Assembly: GCA_964631295.1 (NCBI GenBank)
Contig: CAZVXI010000016.1
Span: forward strand, 1 to 33,992
Reading direction: 5' to 3'
DNA from: CAZVXI01 sp964631295
GTDB taxonomy: Bacteria; Planctomycetota; Phycisphaerae; Phycisphaerales; SM1A02
Length of the DNA: 33,992 nt
Every line of letters starts with the position of its first letter. The stretch's first letter is position 1. This document shows, in pieces, positions 14,942-23,207 of this stretch. The position numbers and the translations under genes are program-made. The notes under the pieces are model-generated. The model saw only the letters and a program-made list of their open reading frames with translations, was not told the DNA's origin and did no database searches.

Positions 14942-16489
14942 ATGGCCGACCAGCCAAAAGATTCTGATGCCATCAATGAGAGCATCATGCCGCCAACCGA
15001 CGGTGACACGCCGGTCGAAAGTGATGCGCCCGAAATGGAAGCGCCGCGCCGCGCCGCATCTGCCGAGTTCGTCGTCAAAACCGACGTCGGTTCGGATGTT
15101 GCACTCCGCGAAGCGATGGACCCGGCCAACCAGTCGCTGACCGAAGCACTGAGGCTCAGTTACCGGATTCTCCAGGTGGTGATGATCGGCCTCGTCATTG
15201 CGTTTCTGTTCTCCGGGTTCAAGCGCGTGGCAGAAAACCAGAGCGGCGTGCGCACACAGTTCGGAAAGATTGTCGGGGATGCAGCATCCTCAGCTCTTGC
15301 GCCCGGGCCGAAGTTCAACTGGCCCTATCCGATCGGCGAGTTTGTACTGTTTGACGTACAAAACCGCAGCGTGGCATTGCAGGAAACGTACTTCGTGGCG
15401 GGACGCGGAGAAGTCTCTCGTGATACCTTCTGGCCCGGTATTCCCGCCGGCGCAGACTTCGCGCAGGCAGTCGCCCGTGCATCAGAAAATGACCGCCTGC
15501 GCCCGGGCCGCGACGGGCACCTGATCATCGAAGACGGTGGCCTCGCGCACATTCGCGGTGGGGCGACATATGAGATAGATGACCCGGTACGTTTTCTGGA
15601 GAACGTGAAGGGCAAGGGCACGGGTGAGGATGCCAATCTGCTCGTGAAACTTGCCATGCAGCGTGCTGCGATTCATGTCGCCGCTCGCTCAAGCCTCAGC
15701 GAAGTCGATGAAAACGACCCCGTTCTCCAGGCAGATATCGAGTCGATGATGCAATCAATGCTCAACGACCTGCATACCGGCATCAAACTCACGAACGTGA
15801 GTATCCCCGAAACGACCGCGCCGCTCTCGATTCGCAAAACGCTTGACGAACTCACCGAGGCAAAGAACACCGCCGGGGCAACGGTGGAAGATGCCCAAAA
15901 GCAGGCGGTGCAGGCTCTCACACGCGCAGCAGGTCAGCAGTTCCCCGTGCTCATCGACCTCATCAGCCAGTACGAGAACTCGCTTGAGAGCGGCAACAGC
16001 ATGGCATCAGAAGCCCTGCTCGACCAGATCAATCAGTTCCTCGAGGGCGATGATGCCGCGGGCGATGTCGCGAACGTCATCCGTCGGGCCGAAGGCTACA
16101 AAGATCAGATCGATAAGACTTTGGGCTCGGAGGCGCGTCGATTCGCGACGATTTTGCCCCGATATCGCGAACATCCCGAACTTGTCACGCGTCAGTTGTG
16201 GTGGAACGCCCGCGCCTCGGTACTCGAAGTGCCAGATGCGGAAATCTATTACGTCCCGCCGGGCATGGGGCACATGGCGTTGCGGGTACTCGGCTCTGAC
16301 AAGATTCAGGAGATCCGACGACGAGCCCGCGTACAGGCAGAAGATGTCGCTGCTCAGCTTGGTCAGTATCGTTCCGTCGATAACCGCACGGCAGGGCTCC
16401 AGCGCGCTGCTGATGTCAACCTCGACGGGCCAGGTCGACAGTTGGATGTCGACGCTGAAGGCAACGTAGGCGCGAAGACAAACCAGTAA
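14942..16489 (+). CDS. SPFH protein, HflK-like, with a long cytoplasmic N-terminus
   Basis: The third SPFH paralogue has 515 residues. Residues 1-70 are acidic and probably disordered. One membrane helix follows (about 77-93), then the SPFH domain starting at VAENQSGVRTQFGKIVG with PGPKFNWPYPIGEFVLFDVQNR, close in pattern to HflK. The middle (about 200-330) contains the usual SPFH helical region. The later part (330-430) has a helical insertion with low similarity to HflK as I know it, and the protein closes with an acidic tail. The ATG at 14942 follows the previous stop by three bases. Three non-identical SPFH proteins in a row, rather than the HflKC pair, suggest a hetero-oligomeric ring. 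Confidence 0.83.
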   Translation: MADQPKDSDAINESIMPPTDGDTPVESDAPEMEAPRRAASAEFVVKTDVGSDVALREAMDPANQSLTEALRLSYRILQVVMIGLVIAFLFSGFKRVAENQSGVRTQFGKIVGDAASSALAPGPKFNWPYPIGEFVLFDVQNRSVALQETYFVAGRGEVSRDTFWPGIPAGADFAQAVARASENDRLRPGRDGHLIIEDGGLAHIRGGATYEIDDPVRFLENVKGKGTGEDANLLVKLAMQRAAIHVAARSSLSEVDENDPVLQADIESMMQSMLNDLHTGIKLTNVSIPETTAPLSIRKTLDELTEAKNTAGATVEDAQKQAVQALTRAAGQQFPVLIDLISQYENSLESGNSMASEALLDQINQFLEGDDAAGDVANVIRRAEGYKDQIDKTLGSEARRFATILPRYREHPELVTRQLWWNARASVLEVPDAEIYYVPPGMGHMALRVLGSDKIQEIRRRARVQAEDVAAQLGQYRSVDNRTAGLQRAADVNLDGPGRQLDVDAEGNVGAKTNQ

Positions 16490-16497
16490 GGACGTGC

Positions 16498-17739
16498 ATG
16501 GTCAAGGCAGAATCCAATCAACCTGTTGTTGAAGCAGTCGGGCTGACGAAAGTCTTCCGAGATTTCTGGATGCGCACCAAAGCGCGCGCTGTGGACAACA
16601 TCGACTTCGAGATCTATCCAAATGAGATCTTCGGACTGCTCGGACCCAACGGATCGGGCAAGAGCACGACGATCAAGATGATGCTCGGCCTGCTCCACAA
16701 AACCAAGGGCCGGCTGCTTGTCTTCGGCAGGCAACCGAGCGATGTGCTGATCAAGAGACGAATCGGGTTTCTGCCTGAAGAATCGTACCTCTATCGATAC
16801 CTGAACCCGCGCGAGACACTCGACTACTACGGGAAGCTGTTTGGCCTTGATGCGCGCACCCGACGCCGCCGTACAGATGAGCTGCTCGAAATGGTCGGAC
16901 TGACACAGGTTGCACATCGCGCGATCGGTGAGTTTTCCAAGGGTATGACGCGTCGCATCGGCCTTGCCCAGGCCCTTATCAACGACCCGGACCTGCTCGT
17001 GCTGGACGAGCCGACATCCGGTCTGGACCCAATTGGCACGCGTCAGGTGAAGGACTTGATTCTTGACCTCGGCCGACGCGGCAAGACGATCCTGCTCAGC
17101 TCGCACCTGCTTGCGGATGTTGAAGATGTCTGCGATCGCATGGTCATTCTCTACGGCGGGAAGATCCGTGCCGAGGGCACATCAGAACAATTGCTTGCCG
17201 ATACTGAGCACACGATTATTCAGACAGCGCGGCTGCAGCCTGAGACAATCTCACGCATCGAACATCTGCTGGAGGAATCAGAGGGCAAAGCGATCGACAA
17301 GGTCACCGCGCCGCGTCAGCGCCTTGAGCAACTCTTCATGGAACTCGTTGAGAAGGCACAGCGAGAACAGGTTGAAACCAGCGGTGCCGTGCACGGCGGT
17401 CAGACCGCTGCGTTCCTTCGTGATGGCGACGACGCGGTCGAGTTGACTGAGGGCGATCGACTCATTGACACACTTACACGCGAAGAAGAACCTGAATCAA
17501 CATCGCGCGCGGTTGAAGTTGATGAGCAGTTGGCTCAGACCGCAGACGATGCCGGCGACGATGTGCTTCAGGAACTTATTGGTTCCAGTGACACCGATGA
17601 ACCCGCCGCGGTGGAGGTTGTTGAAGATACCGACGTTTCCGCGCCAGACGATGTGGATTCTTCCGTGATCGATTCGCTGATAGGCGGACAGCGCGATGCC
17701 GATGACACTGAAGACGATACCAAGACGAGCGGCACCTGA
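16498..17739 (+). CDS. ABC transporter ATP-binding protein with an acidic C-terminal tail
   Basis: This cytoplasmic ATPase subunit of an ABC-2 exporter has 413 residues. Walker A is GPNGSGKST (49-57), the signature is FSKGM (146-150), Walker B is LLVLDE (to Glu171) and the switch histidine is His203. The Q-loop carries FLPEE, as in GldA/NatA-like ATPases. The ABC part ends by about residue 295, which is the normal family length. The remaining 118 residues are strongly acidic and look disordered, with three short hydrophobic islands (RLIDTL at 321-326, VLQELIG at 356-362 and VIDSLIG at 390-396). The gene lies eight bases after the SPFH operon and three bases before its permease, so the ATPase, permease and SPFH proteins are probably made together. 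Confidence 0.93.
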   Translation: MVKAESNQPVVEAVGLTKVFRDFWMRTKARAVDNIDFEIYPNEIFGLLGPNGSGKSTTIKMMLGLLHKTKGRLLVFGRQPSDVLIKRRIGFLPEESYLYRYLNPRETLDYYGKLFGLDARTRRRRTDELLEMVGLTQVAHRAIGEFSKGMTRRIGLAQALINDPDLLVLDEPTSGLDPIGTRQVKDLILDLGRRGKTILLSSHLLADVEDVCDRMVILYGGKIRAEGTSEQLLADTEHTIIQTARLQPETISRIEHLLEESEGKAIDKVTAPRQRLEQLFMELVEKAQREQVETSGAVHGGQTAAFLRDGDDAVELTEGDRLIDTLTREEEPESTSRAVEVDEQLAQTADDAGDDVLQELIGSSDTDEPAAVEVVEDTDVSAPDDVDSSVIDSLIGGQRDADDTEDDTKTSGT

Positions 17740-17742
17740 CAC

Positions 17743-19797
17743 ATGAAGCGGTTCGCGCCTTTTTATTACAAACTTGATCGCCTCCAGCAGCAACTCTGGC
17801 TGCGCATCGCGCTGAGCGTCATCATCGTTTGTGGCTGTTCTGCCTTGTTCGGATGGCTTGTACTCGAAAGCCAGTCGCTGACGAGCCAGCGTGCGGCGCT
17901 CGTTGAAGCTCTCTCCGGTCAGAGCCTTGCGGATGAGGACGAGATCGCGCTCGCCCTCGTGGAAACAGGTGAAGTTGTCATCAACGAAGAGGTGTATGGC
18001 GGCGAGTTCGTCAAGGAACGCGTCAACGAAATCTTCGGTCAGGATGGCGTGATTGCAGAGCCGCGGGCACTTGCCGGCCTGTTGATGAGTGACAAAATAC
18101 CCGCTTGGGCACCCAAGTGGCTGCTCGATCAGCCGGGTACTGCAATGACCTTGGGCGTGATGACGACGCTCTGGCTGCTTTGCATTGTCTGGATAGGCCT
18201 TACAGTTCCATTTCTTCTGACTGGCGTGGGCACACTCGCGCTGGTTGCACTCTCATGGTTTCTGGGCAGCAAGAATGGCATGTGGCTTTTCGGCGGCATC
18301 GGTACGTTGGTGTTTACCTTCGTGATGTTCAGCCGCATCGTGCTCACACTGCTCGATCGGCCGAACCAGATATTCTCCGTCGCGCACACTGTTATTCGTG
18401 AAGCCAGCCGCACGCGCCTCACGCTGTTGTTCATTGTGGTGCTTGTCATTGGCCTGCCGTTGCTTCCGATGGCGCTCGATCCAGAGCAGCCGCTGCGTTT
18501 TCGCGTGCAAACGTTCATCAGCCAGAGCTTTGCGCTCACGTACGTGGTTGCCGCGATCCTCACACTGGTGCTTGCGACATCGACTGTCGCCTTCGAGATT
18601 CGCGATCGGCAGATCTGGCAGTTGATGACCAAGCCGCTCGGTCACTTCAACTACATGGTCGGCAAGTGGCTCGGTGTGATGTTGATCAACCTCGTCATCA
18701 TGCTCGTCGCGGGCGTGTCAATCTTTATGTACACCCAGTATCTGCGAACGCTTCCTGTCGCGCCGGGCATCGAGGGCCAGTTGGATGCGGTCGAAGTTCG
18801 CGATGCCGTTCTCACGGCCAGAAAATCTCGCATGCCAGAATATAACATGCTTGATCCGGAACAGCTTCAGGCGCGCGTCGATCAGCGTATTCAGATGGAT
18901 ACGGAACTGGCGACAGCCGAGGTCGTGCCGCCGGAGAAGCGCCGCGAGATCGCTGCCGAGGTGATCGATAATCACTTGATGAGTCAGCGGACTATTCCTG
19001 CTGGCGGGATGAAACGCTACGTCTTCACCGGGCTGGACGTCGCGCGTGAGAACGATGCAGCGCTCATGCTGCGATTTCAGTTCTACATATTGGAGAGTAC
19101 AACTCACAAAACGTATCAGGCGGCATTCCAGTTCAATGATCGACCGGAGACAATTATCCGTCGTGAATACATCCCGACGATGAAACATGAGATTCTCATC
19201 GGCCCCGATCTTGTTCGTCCTGATGGTTCGATCGAGGTCGCAGTGGGGAACCTTTATCAGCCGCCACCCGGCAGCGAGTTCGGGCACATGAACTTTGATC
19301 AGCAGGATTTCGAGATCTTCTACAAGGTTGGTGGTTTCGAGGGGAACTTCCTGCGTGCCACACTTATCTCTTGGATAAAGCTCTCATTCCTCGCGATGCT
19401 CGGTATCACATTCGCGACATTCCTGAGTTTCCCGGTTGCTGTGCTGGCATCATTCACACTGTTCATCGCGGGCACCGTCACGCCGTATTTGTCCGGCTCT
19501 CTGCAGGAGTCGCAGATGATACCATTCGAAGCAATCGACTGGTCCAACATCGGCATGGTGATTCACTGGCTCTTTGATGGTATCGTGCGCAACGTAGGAA
19601 AGTTCATCGTGCTTTCTCTGGGATGGTTCGGCGAATATTCCCCACGTTTTCTGCTGGTTGAGGGGCGGCACATTTCCTGGGGGGCTGTTGCGGAATCGCT
19701 GTTGAAACTTGTGGTTGTCTGGACAGGCCTCGGCCTGACAGCCGGCTGGATGGTGATGCGCAAGCGCGAGTTGGCAACGTATTCCGGTCAGGGGTAA
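17743..19797 (+). CDS. Large ABC-2 type permease subunit
   Basis: This is the membrane partner of the ATPase upstream, with 684 residues. An N-terminal helix (about 20-42) is followed by an extracytoplasmic stretch. A cluster of helices spans residues 135-320, including the family loop FEIRDRQIWQLMTKPLGHFNYMVGKW. A large soluble domain (about 345-540) carries the GGMKRYVFTGLDVARENDAALML segment. The last helices occupy 545-680. The soluble insertion makes it nearly twice as long as a usual ABC-2 permease (about 250-400 residues). The end VMRKRELATYSGQG resembles the RREV/RREL endings of GldF-type permeases, including the one at 10284. Exported substrate unknown. Confidence 0.88.
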   Translation: MKRFAPFYYKLDRLQQQLWLRIALSVIIVCGCSALFGWLVLESQSLTSQRAALVEALSGQSLADEDEIALALVETGEVVINEEVYGGEFVKERVNEIFGQDGVIAEPRALAGLLMSDKIPAWAPKWLLDQPGTAMTLGVMTTLWLLCIVWIGLTVPFLLTGVGTLALVALSWFLGSKNGMWLFGGIGTLVFTFVMFSRIVLTLLDRPNQIFSVAHTVIREASRTRLTLLFIVVLVIGLPLLPMALDPEQPLRFRVQTFISQSFALTYVVAAILTLVLATSTVAFEIRDRQIWQLMTKPLGHFNYMVGKWLGVMLINLVIMLVAGVSIFMYTQYLRTLPVAPGIEGQLDAVEVRDAVLTARKSRMPEYNMLDPEQLQARVDQRIQMDTELATAEVVPPEKRREIAAEVIDNHLMSQRTIPAGGMKRYVFTGLDVARENDAALMLRFQFYILESTTHKTYQAAFQFNDRPETIIRREYIPTMKHEILIGPDLVRPDGSIEVAVGNLYQPPPGSEFGHMNFDQQDFEIFYKVGGFEGNFLRATLISWIKLSFLAMLGITFATFLSFPVAVLASFTLFIAGTVTPYLSGSLQESQMIPFEAIDWSNIGMVIHWLFDGIVRNVGKFIVLSLGWFGEYSPRFLLVEGRHISWGAVAESLLKLVVVWTGLGLTAGWMVMRKRELATYSGQG

Positions 19798-19846
19798 GAC
19801 ACACACGCGTCGAGTGCCGCCACTCGACCATGCACGGAGGTGCACC

Positions 19847-21835
19847 ATGAAGCGAGACACTGTCATCCAACTCGCTGCAGCAGGCGTCCTTGTTGTTGCA
19901 GCCACAGCATCAGGCGTGCTCATGCCGAGCATGATCACGAAGTCGGAAAAATACGCGCTGAAGTACACTGATGTCTCTGTCGATGGCGCGCCGCCGATTG
20001 TCGCTATCGGAACCGCGATTGGTGCGCTGCGCGGTCTGATCGTCGATTTCCTCTGGATCAAAGTTCAGATCATGAAGGATCGCGGTCAGTTGTTCGAGGT
20101 CATGGCGGACTCGGAGCTGATCACAAAGCTCCAGCCGCGTTTCGCCGCGGTGTGGGGTTTCCATGGCCACAACATGGCGTATAACGTCTCGGTCGCCACG
20201 CAGACGGAACAACAGCGGTGGGAATGGGTGCAGGCGGGGATTCGCCTCGTGCGCAACGAAGGACTTCGCTATAACCCCAACGATGTTGAACTGCACAAAG
20301 AGCTCGCGTTCTGGTTCGCCCACAAGATCGAGGGCTATTCCGATGATGCTCATCTGTACTACAAGTACAAGCTCTGCCAGGAGTGGCACGGCCTGCTTGG
20401 CGAACCGCCGGCAGCCTGGGATGATCGCACCGGATGGATCAAAAGAATTGCAGATGCGCCCGACACGTTGACCGAGGCAGAGAAGAGAACGCCCGGCGTG
20501 AAGGACCTGGTCGATCGAGTCAGGGCTGACTTCGGTGCATTCACCGCACGCACCGAGTTCAAACTCGACTCCGACTTTCTGCGCCGATATCAGGAGTGGG
20601 TCAGCCTGACCAGACAATCATTTATTGCCAGGGAAATGGAGGCAGCGGCGTCGTATGCTCAGGACGATGCTCGCTTCCGCGCGTTTGACGAGATCGCCTC
20701 TGATCCGTCGATGCAGGAGCAGTGGGATACGCTTATCGCGCATGTCCGCAAGCGCGTGCTGCTTGATGAATACAACATGAGCCCACAGAAGATGTACGAG
20801 TACACGCGGGACCTCGGGCCGATCGACTGGCGAAGCGGCCACGCGCACGCGCTGTACTTCGCCCGGCTCGGTAGTGAACGTGGCGACCGACGCGGCATGT
20901 GGGAGGACAATATCTATCGAGTCCTGAATAACGATCGCCTCCAGATTCAGGCGATGCAGGGGCTGGCCAGGCGCGGGCGTATCTTTTTCGATCCCTACGG
21001 CGGTGAACTGCCCGCACGCATGGCCGAGCCTGTCTGGGTCGATACGATCTTCGAGGAGTTCAATCGTCTTTATGCCAAGCACTTTAATACACGAGGTGCC
21101 GGAGGCGAATCGTTCATCAACTTCCTGAAGCATTTTATGTCGTCAGCAGTTCGCGAGAGTTTTCGTGAGGGGAAGAAAGAGCGTGCCGACATGATTCTCA
21201 AGAGGCTCGATGAACTGTTCGGCATGCAGAGCGATTGGCAGAATCCTGAGTTTCAGCGGCCGCTGGAGGCGTTTGTCATGGATGAGATTCGCGGCGAATA
21301 CAACCACCAGCCGGAACTCGCGCCCAGTGACGCCATCGCAGCCCTCAAGAATGGCATCCGCAATGGGATCGGTCGGCAGAACGACGAGTTGTGGAAAGAG
21401 AGCGTTGCGTTCGTTCAGCGCGTGATCGATCTCTTCCAGAACAATGATTCGTACGGCTACACCAACAAATTCGGGCGCCGTCGTATCGGCGATCTGATCG
21501 CGCAGATCGAAGATGCGCTTCCCGCTGCGTTCGTGCAGGTCATGCTTGACCCGGAGGTGTCATGGGAAGAGAAAATGACACTCTGGCGTCGGATTGACGA
21601 TTACGAGCCGCTTGTGCGCGCGATGGTCTACAACCAGATCAAGTCGCAGCTCGAGGCTCGCTACAACCAGACCGTGTACGCTCAGCGATACCCATTCGAG
21701 GAACGGTTCCCCCCGCCGTCGATGCAGCAGTTCGAACAGGCACGTGCCGTGATGGAAGCGCGCATTCGACAGCGACAGGCAGAGCAGGCGAATCCCGAAA
21801 TCTCGCGGACGGATATCGGTACCAACAACAACTGA
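19847..21835 (+). CDS. Exported or anchored protein of unknown function, last gene of the ABC/SPFH operon
   Basis: This 662-residue protein has one N-terminal hydrophobic segment (residues 8-27), either a signal anchor or a signal peptide. The rest is soluble and helix-rich, with many Trp and Tyr residues. The stretch RFAAVWGFHGHNMAYNVSV followed by RNEGLRYNPNDVELHKELAFWF has a TPR-like helix-turn-helix cadence (about residues 100-165). I know no named family for it. The frame opens at 19814, but I chose the ATG at 19847 because CGGAGG lies seven bases upstream and the hydrophobic segment follows directly. It comes 49 bases after the permease and closes the operon, so it may be the extracytoplasmic partner of the transporter or its SPFH ring. 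Function not assigned. Confidence 0.85.
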   Translation: MKRDTVIQLAAAGVLVVAATASGVLMPSMITKSEKYALKYTDVSVDGAPPIVAIGTAIGALRGLIVDFLWIKVQIMKDRGQLFEVMADSELITKLQPRFAAVWGFHGHNMAYNVSVATQTEQQRWEWVQAGIRLVRNEGLRYNPNDVELHKELAFWFAHKIEGYSDDAHLYYKYKLCQEWHGLLGEPPAAWDDRTGWIKRIADAPDTLTEAEKRTPGVKDLVDRVRADFGAFTARTEFKLDSDFLRRYQEWVSLTRQSFIAREMEAAASYAQDDARFRAFDEIASDPSMQEQWDTLIAHVRKRVLLDEYNMSPQKMYEYTRDLGPIDWRSGHAHALYFARLGSERGDRRGMWEDNIYRVLNNDRLQIQAMQGLARRGRIFFDPYGGELPARMAEPVWVDTIFEEFNRLYAKHFNTRGAGGESFINFLKHFMSSAVRESFREGKKERADMILKRLDELFGMQSDWQNPEFQRPLEAFVMDEIRGEYNHQPELAPSDAIAALKNGIRNGIGRQNDELWKESVAFVQRVIDLFQNNDSYGYTNKFGRRRIGDLIAQIEDALPAAFVQVMLDPEVSWEEKMTLWRRIDDYEPLVRAMVYNQIKSQLEARYNQTVYAQRYPFEERFPPPSMQQFEQARAVMEARIRQRQAEQANPEISRTDIGTNNN

Positions 21836-21852
21836 TCGATATCAGCCGTTGT
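21828..21852. terminator. Palindrome spanning two convergent stop codons
   Basis: CTGAT (21832-21836) and ATCAG (21841-21845) pair around CGAT. Outer bases ACAA and TTGT extend the stem past a three-base bulge. The stop codons of both converging genes sit in the two arms. There is no T run, so it is at best a weak two-way terminator. Confidence 0.3.
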
Positions 21853-22498
21853 CGACGACGCTGTTGTGCAGTATGCCGACATCGTCGATCGTGATCTCGA
21901 CCGTGTCGCCGTGCCTGAGGAACTTCGGCGGATCGAAGCCCGCGCCAACGCCAGCGGGGGTTCCGGTCAGGATCACGGTTCCTGCCAGCAGCGTCATCCC
22001 GCGCGTGAGTTCGGCGATCAACGTCGCGACGGGGAAGATCATCAACGATGTGTTCGCATCTTGACGCACTTCGCCATTCACCGTTGTCCGGATCTCGAGA
22101 GACTGCACATCGCGCACGGCATCGGCAGGTACTGGCTGACTGATCGGGCAGAATGTATCGAAACTCTTGCCACGCACAAACTGTCCACCCGAACCAATCT
22201 TCTGCCACCAGCGCGCACTCACATCATTTGCGACGGCGTAGTGGCTTACGCATGACAGCGCATTGTCCGCTGGAACATCGCGACAGTCACGCCCGATGAT
22301 AACGGCAAGTTCGCCCTCATAGTCGACCTGGGCATGCGGTTCGTGGCAGATTGGCGGGATGCGGATATCCTCACCGTTGCCTATTACCGCGGCCGGGTTC
22401 TTCATAAACACCATGGGCCGCTCTGGGACATCGCCTTTCATCTCGGCCGCGTGGTCTGCGTAGTTCTTGCCAATCGCGAGGATCGCTGGTGGTCGCAT
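21842..22498 (-). CDS. Fumarylacetoacetate hydrolase family protein
   Basis: This 218-residue enzyme belongs to the FAH superfamily, whose members cleave or decarboxylate C-C bonds of oxo-acids using a divalent metal. It opens with ILAIGKNYADHAAE. The metal-binding motif is DYEGELAVIIGR. The downstream DVSARWWQ contributes an Asp, and GKSFDTFCPISQ forms the lid segment. LLAGTVILTGTPAGVG near the end is the family's strongest motif. The length fits the short acylpyruvase/YcgM-type members. The substrate cannot be told from sequence; acylpyruvate hydrolysis or oxaloacetate decarboxylation are both possible. It starts 28 bases after yidD in the same direction, so it may ride on the rnpA-yidD transcript. 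Confidence 0.92.
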   Translation of the reverse strand: MRPPAILAIGKNYADHAAEMKGDVPERPMVFMKNPAAVIGNGEDIRIPPICHEPHAQVDYEGELAVIIGRDCRDVPADNALSCVSHYAVANDVSARWWQKIGSGGQFVRGKSFDTFCPISQPVPADAVRDVQSLEIRTTVNGEVRQDANTSLMIFPVATLIAELTRGMTLLAGTVILTGTPAGVGAGFDPPKFLRHGDTVEITIDDVGILHNSVVDNG

Positions 22499-22525
22499 GC
22501 GTTGTTTCTCGTGAATCAGGGAGGT

Positions 22526-22792
22526 TCAATCTCGCTGCTTGCGCGGCGGAACAGGATCATAACCAAAACCGCCCAGCGGATGGCATCGCAACAGTCGGCG
22601 CACAATCAGCCAGCAGCCTCGAAAAGCGCCGTGCGTTTCCAGTGCTTCGATCGCATAGTGTGAACACGTCGGGTGAAAGCGACAGTGACCGCCGAGCACG
22701 CGGCTCAGCGAGACCTGATACAGCCGCACAAGCACAATGCATGCGCGAGCGGCAAGTGTCGGTCGGGATTGTGCGCTGAGCGACTCAGTCAT
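22526..22792 (-). CDS. yidD: Membrane protein insertion efficiency factor YidD
   Basis: YidD is a small membrane-associated protein that assists YidC-dependent insertion. The motif chain is diagnostic: LVRLYQVSLSRVLGGHCRF, then PTCSHYAIEAL, then HGAFRGCWLIVRRLLRCHPLGG and the closing FGYDPVPPRKQ. The frame reaches a TTG at 22798, but the ATG at 22792 is preferred and gives 88 residues, overlapping the end of rnpA by eight bases. It sits directly after rnpA as in most bacteria. The yidC gene that normally follows is absent and an FAH-family enzyme lies there instead. Confidence 0.95.
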   Translation of the reverse strand: MTESLSAQSRPTLAARACIVLVRLYQVSLSRVLGGHCRFHPTCSHYAIEALETHGAFRGCWLIVRRLLRCHPLGGFGYDPVPPRKQRD

Positions 22793-23207
22793 CGCCAACC
22801 TGCCGTTCCTGCCAGCGAAGATGCAGCACCCGCATCGCCTTGCTGAGCATCTTCTGATACTCGGCGAGCGTCAGAGTTGCATGTGGCCGCACGCGAACCA
22901 CGAAGTCGTACCCAGTCGGAAGATCATGCTGCAGATACCGAAAAGCCTCGCGCAGCCGGCGTTTGATCGTATGCCGCTGATGCGCAGCACCGACGCGCCG
23001 ACCGACTGCGAGGCCGAGGCGTGGGTGTGCGAGATCGTTCGGCAGCGCAAAGACAGCCAGCGGCCCGATCGTCTTGCTCACGCGCGTTCGATACACGTGT
23101 TGGTAATCGCGTGCAAGCGAGAGCCGCATCCTGCGGCTGAAGGTGAAACGCCGTCGCGTGTGTGCAGGATAAGAAGCCGTATCCGCTGTCATCATCGCTC
23201 CAGTCAT
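22785..23207 (-). CDS. rnpA: Ribonuclease P protein component
   Basis: RnpA binds the RNase P RNA and the 5' leader of pre-tRNA. The protein is basic, about 135-140 residues, with FTFSRRMRLSLARDYQHVY at its N-terminal side and the signature RHTIKRRLREAFRYLQ, which is the RNR-type RNA-contact helix. The ATG at 23207 overlaps the hydrolase stop as ATGA. An internal ATG at 23192 sits five bases after a GGAG and may be the true start, making the first five residues optional. The upstream neighbour is usually rpmH (ribosomal protein L34), but here it is an alpha/beta hydrolase, so the ancestral rpmH-rnpA junction has been broken. Confidence 0.94.
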   Translation of the reverse strand: MTGAMMTADTASYPAHTRRRFTFSRRMRLSLARDYQHVYRTRVSKTIGPLAVFALPNDLAHPRLGLAVGRRVGAAHQRHTIKRRLREAFRYLQHDLPTGYDFVVRVRPHATLTLAEYQKMLSKAMRVLHLRWQERQVGDD

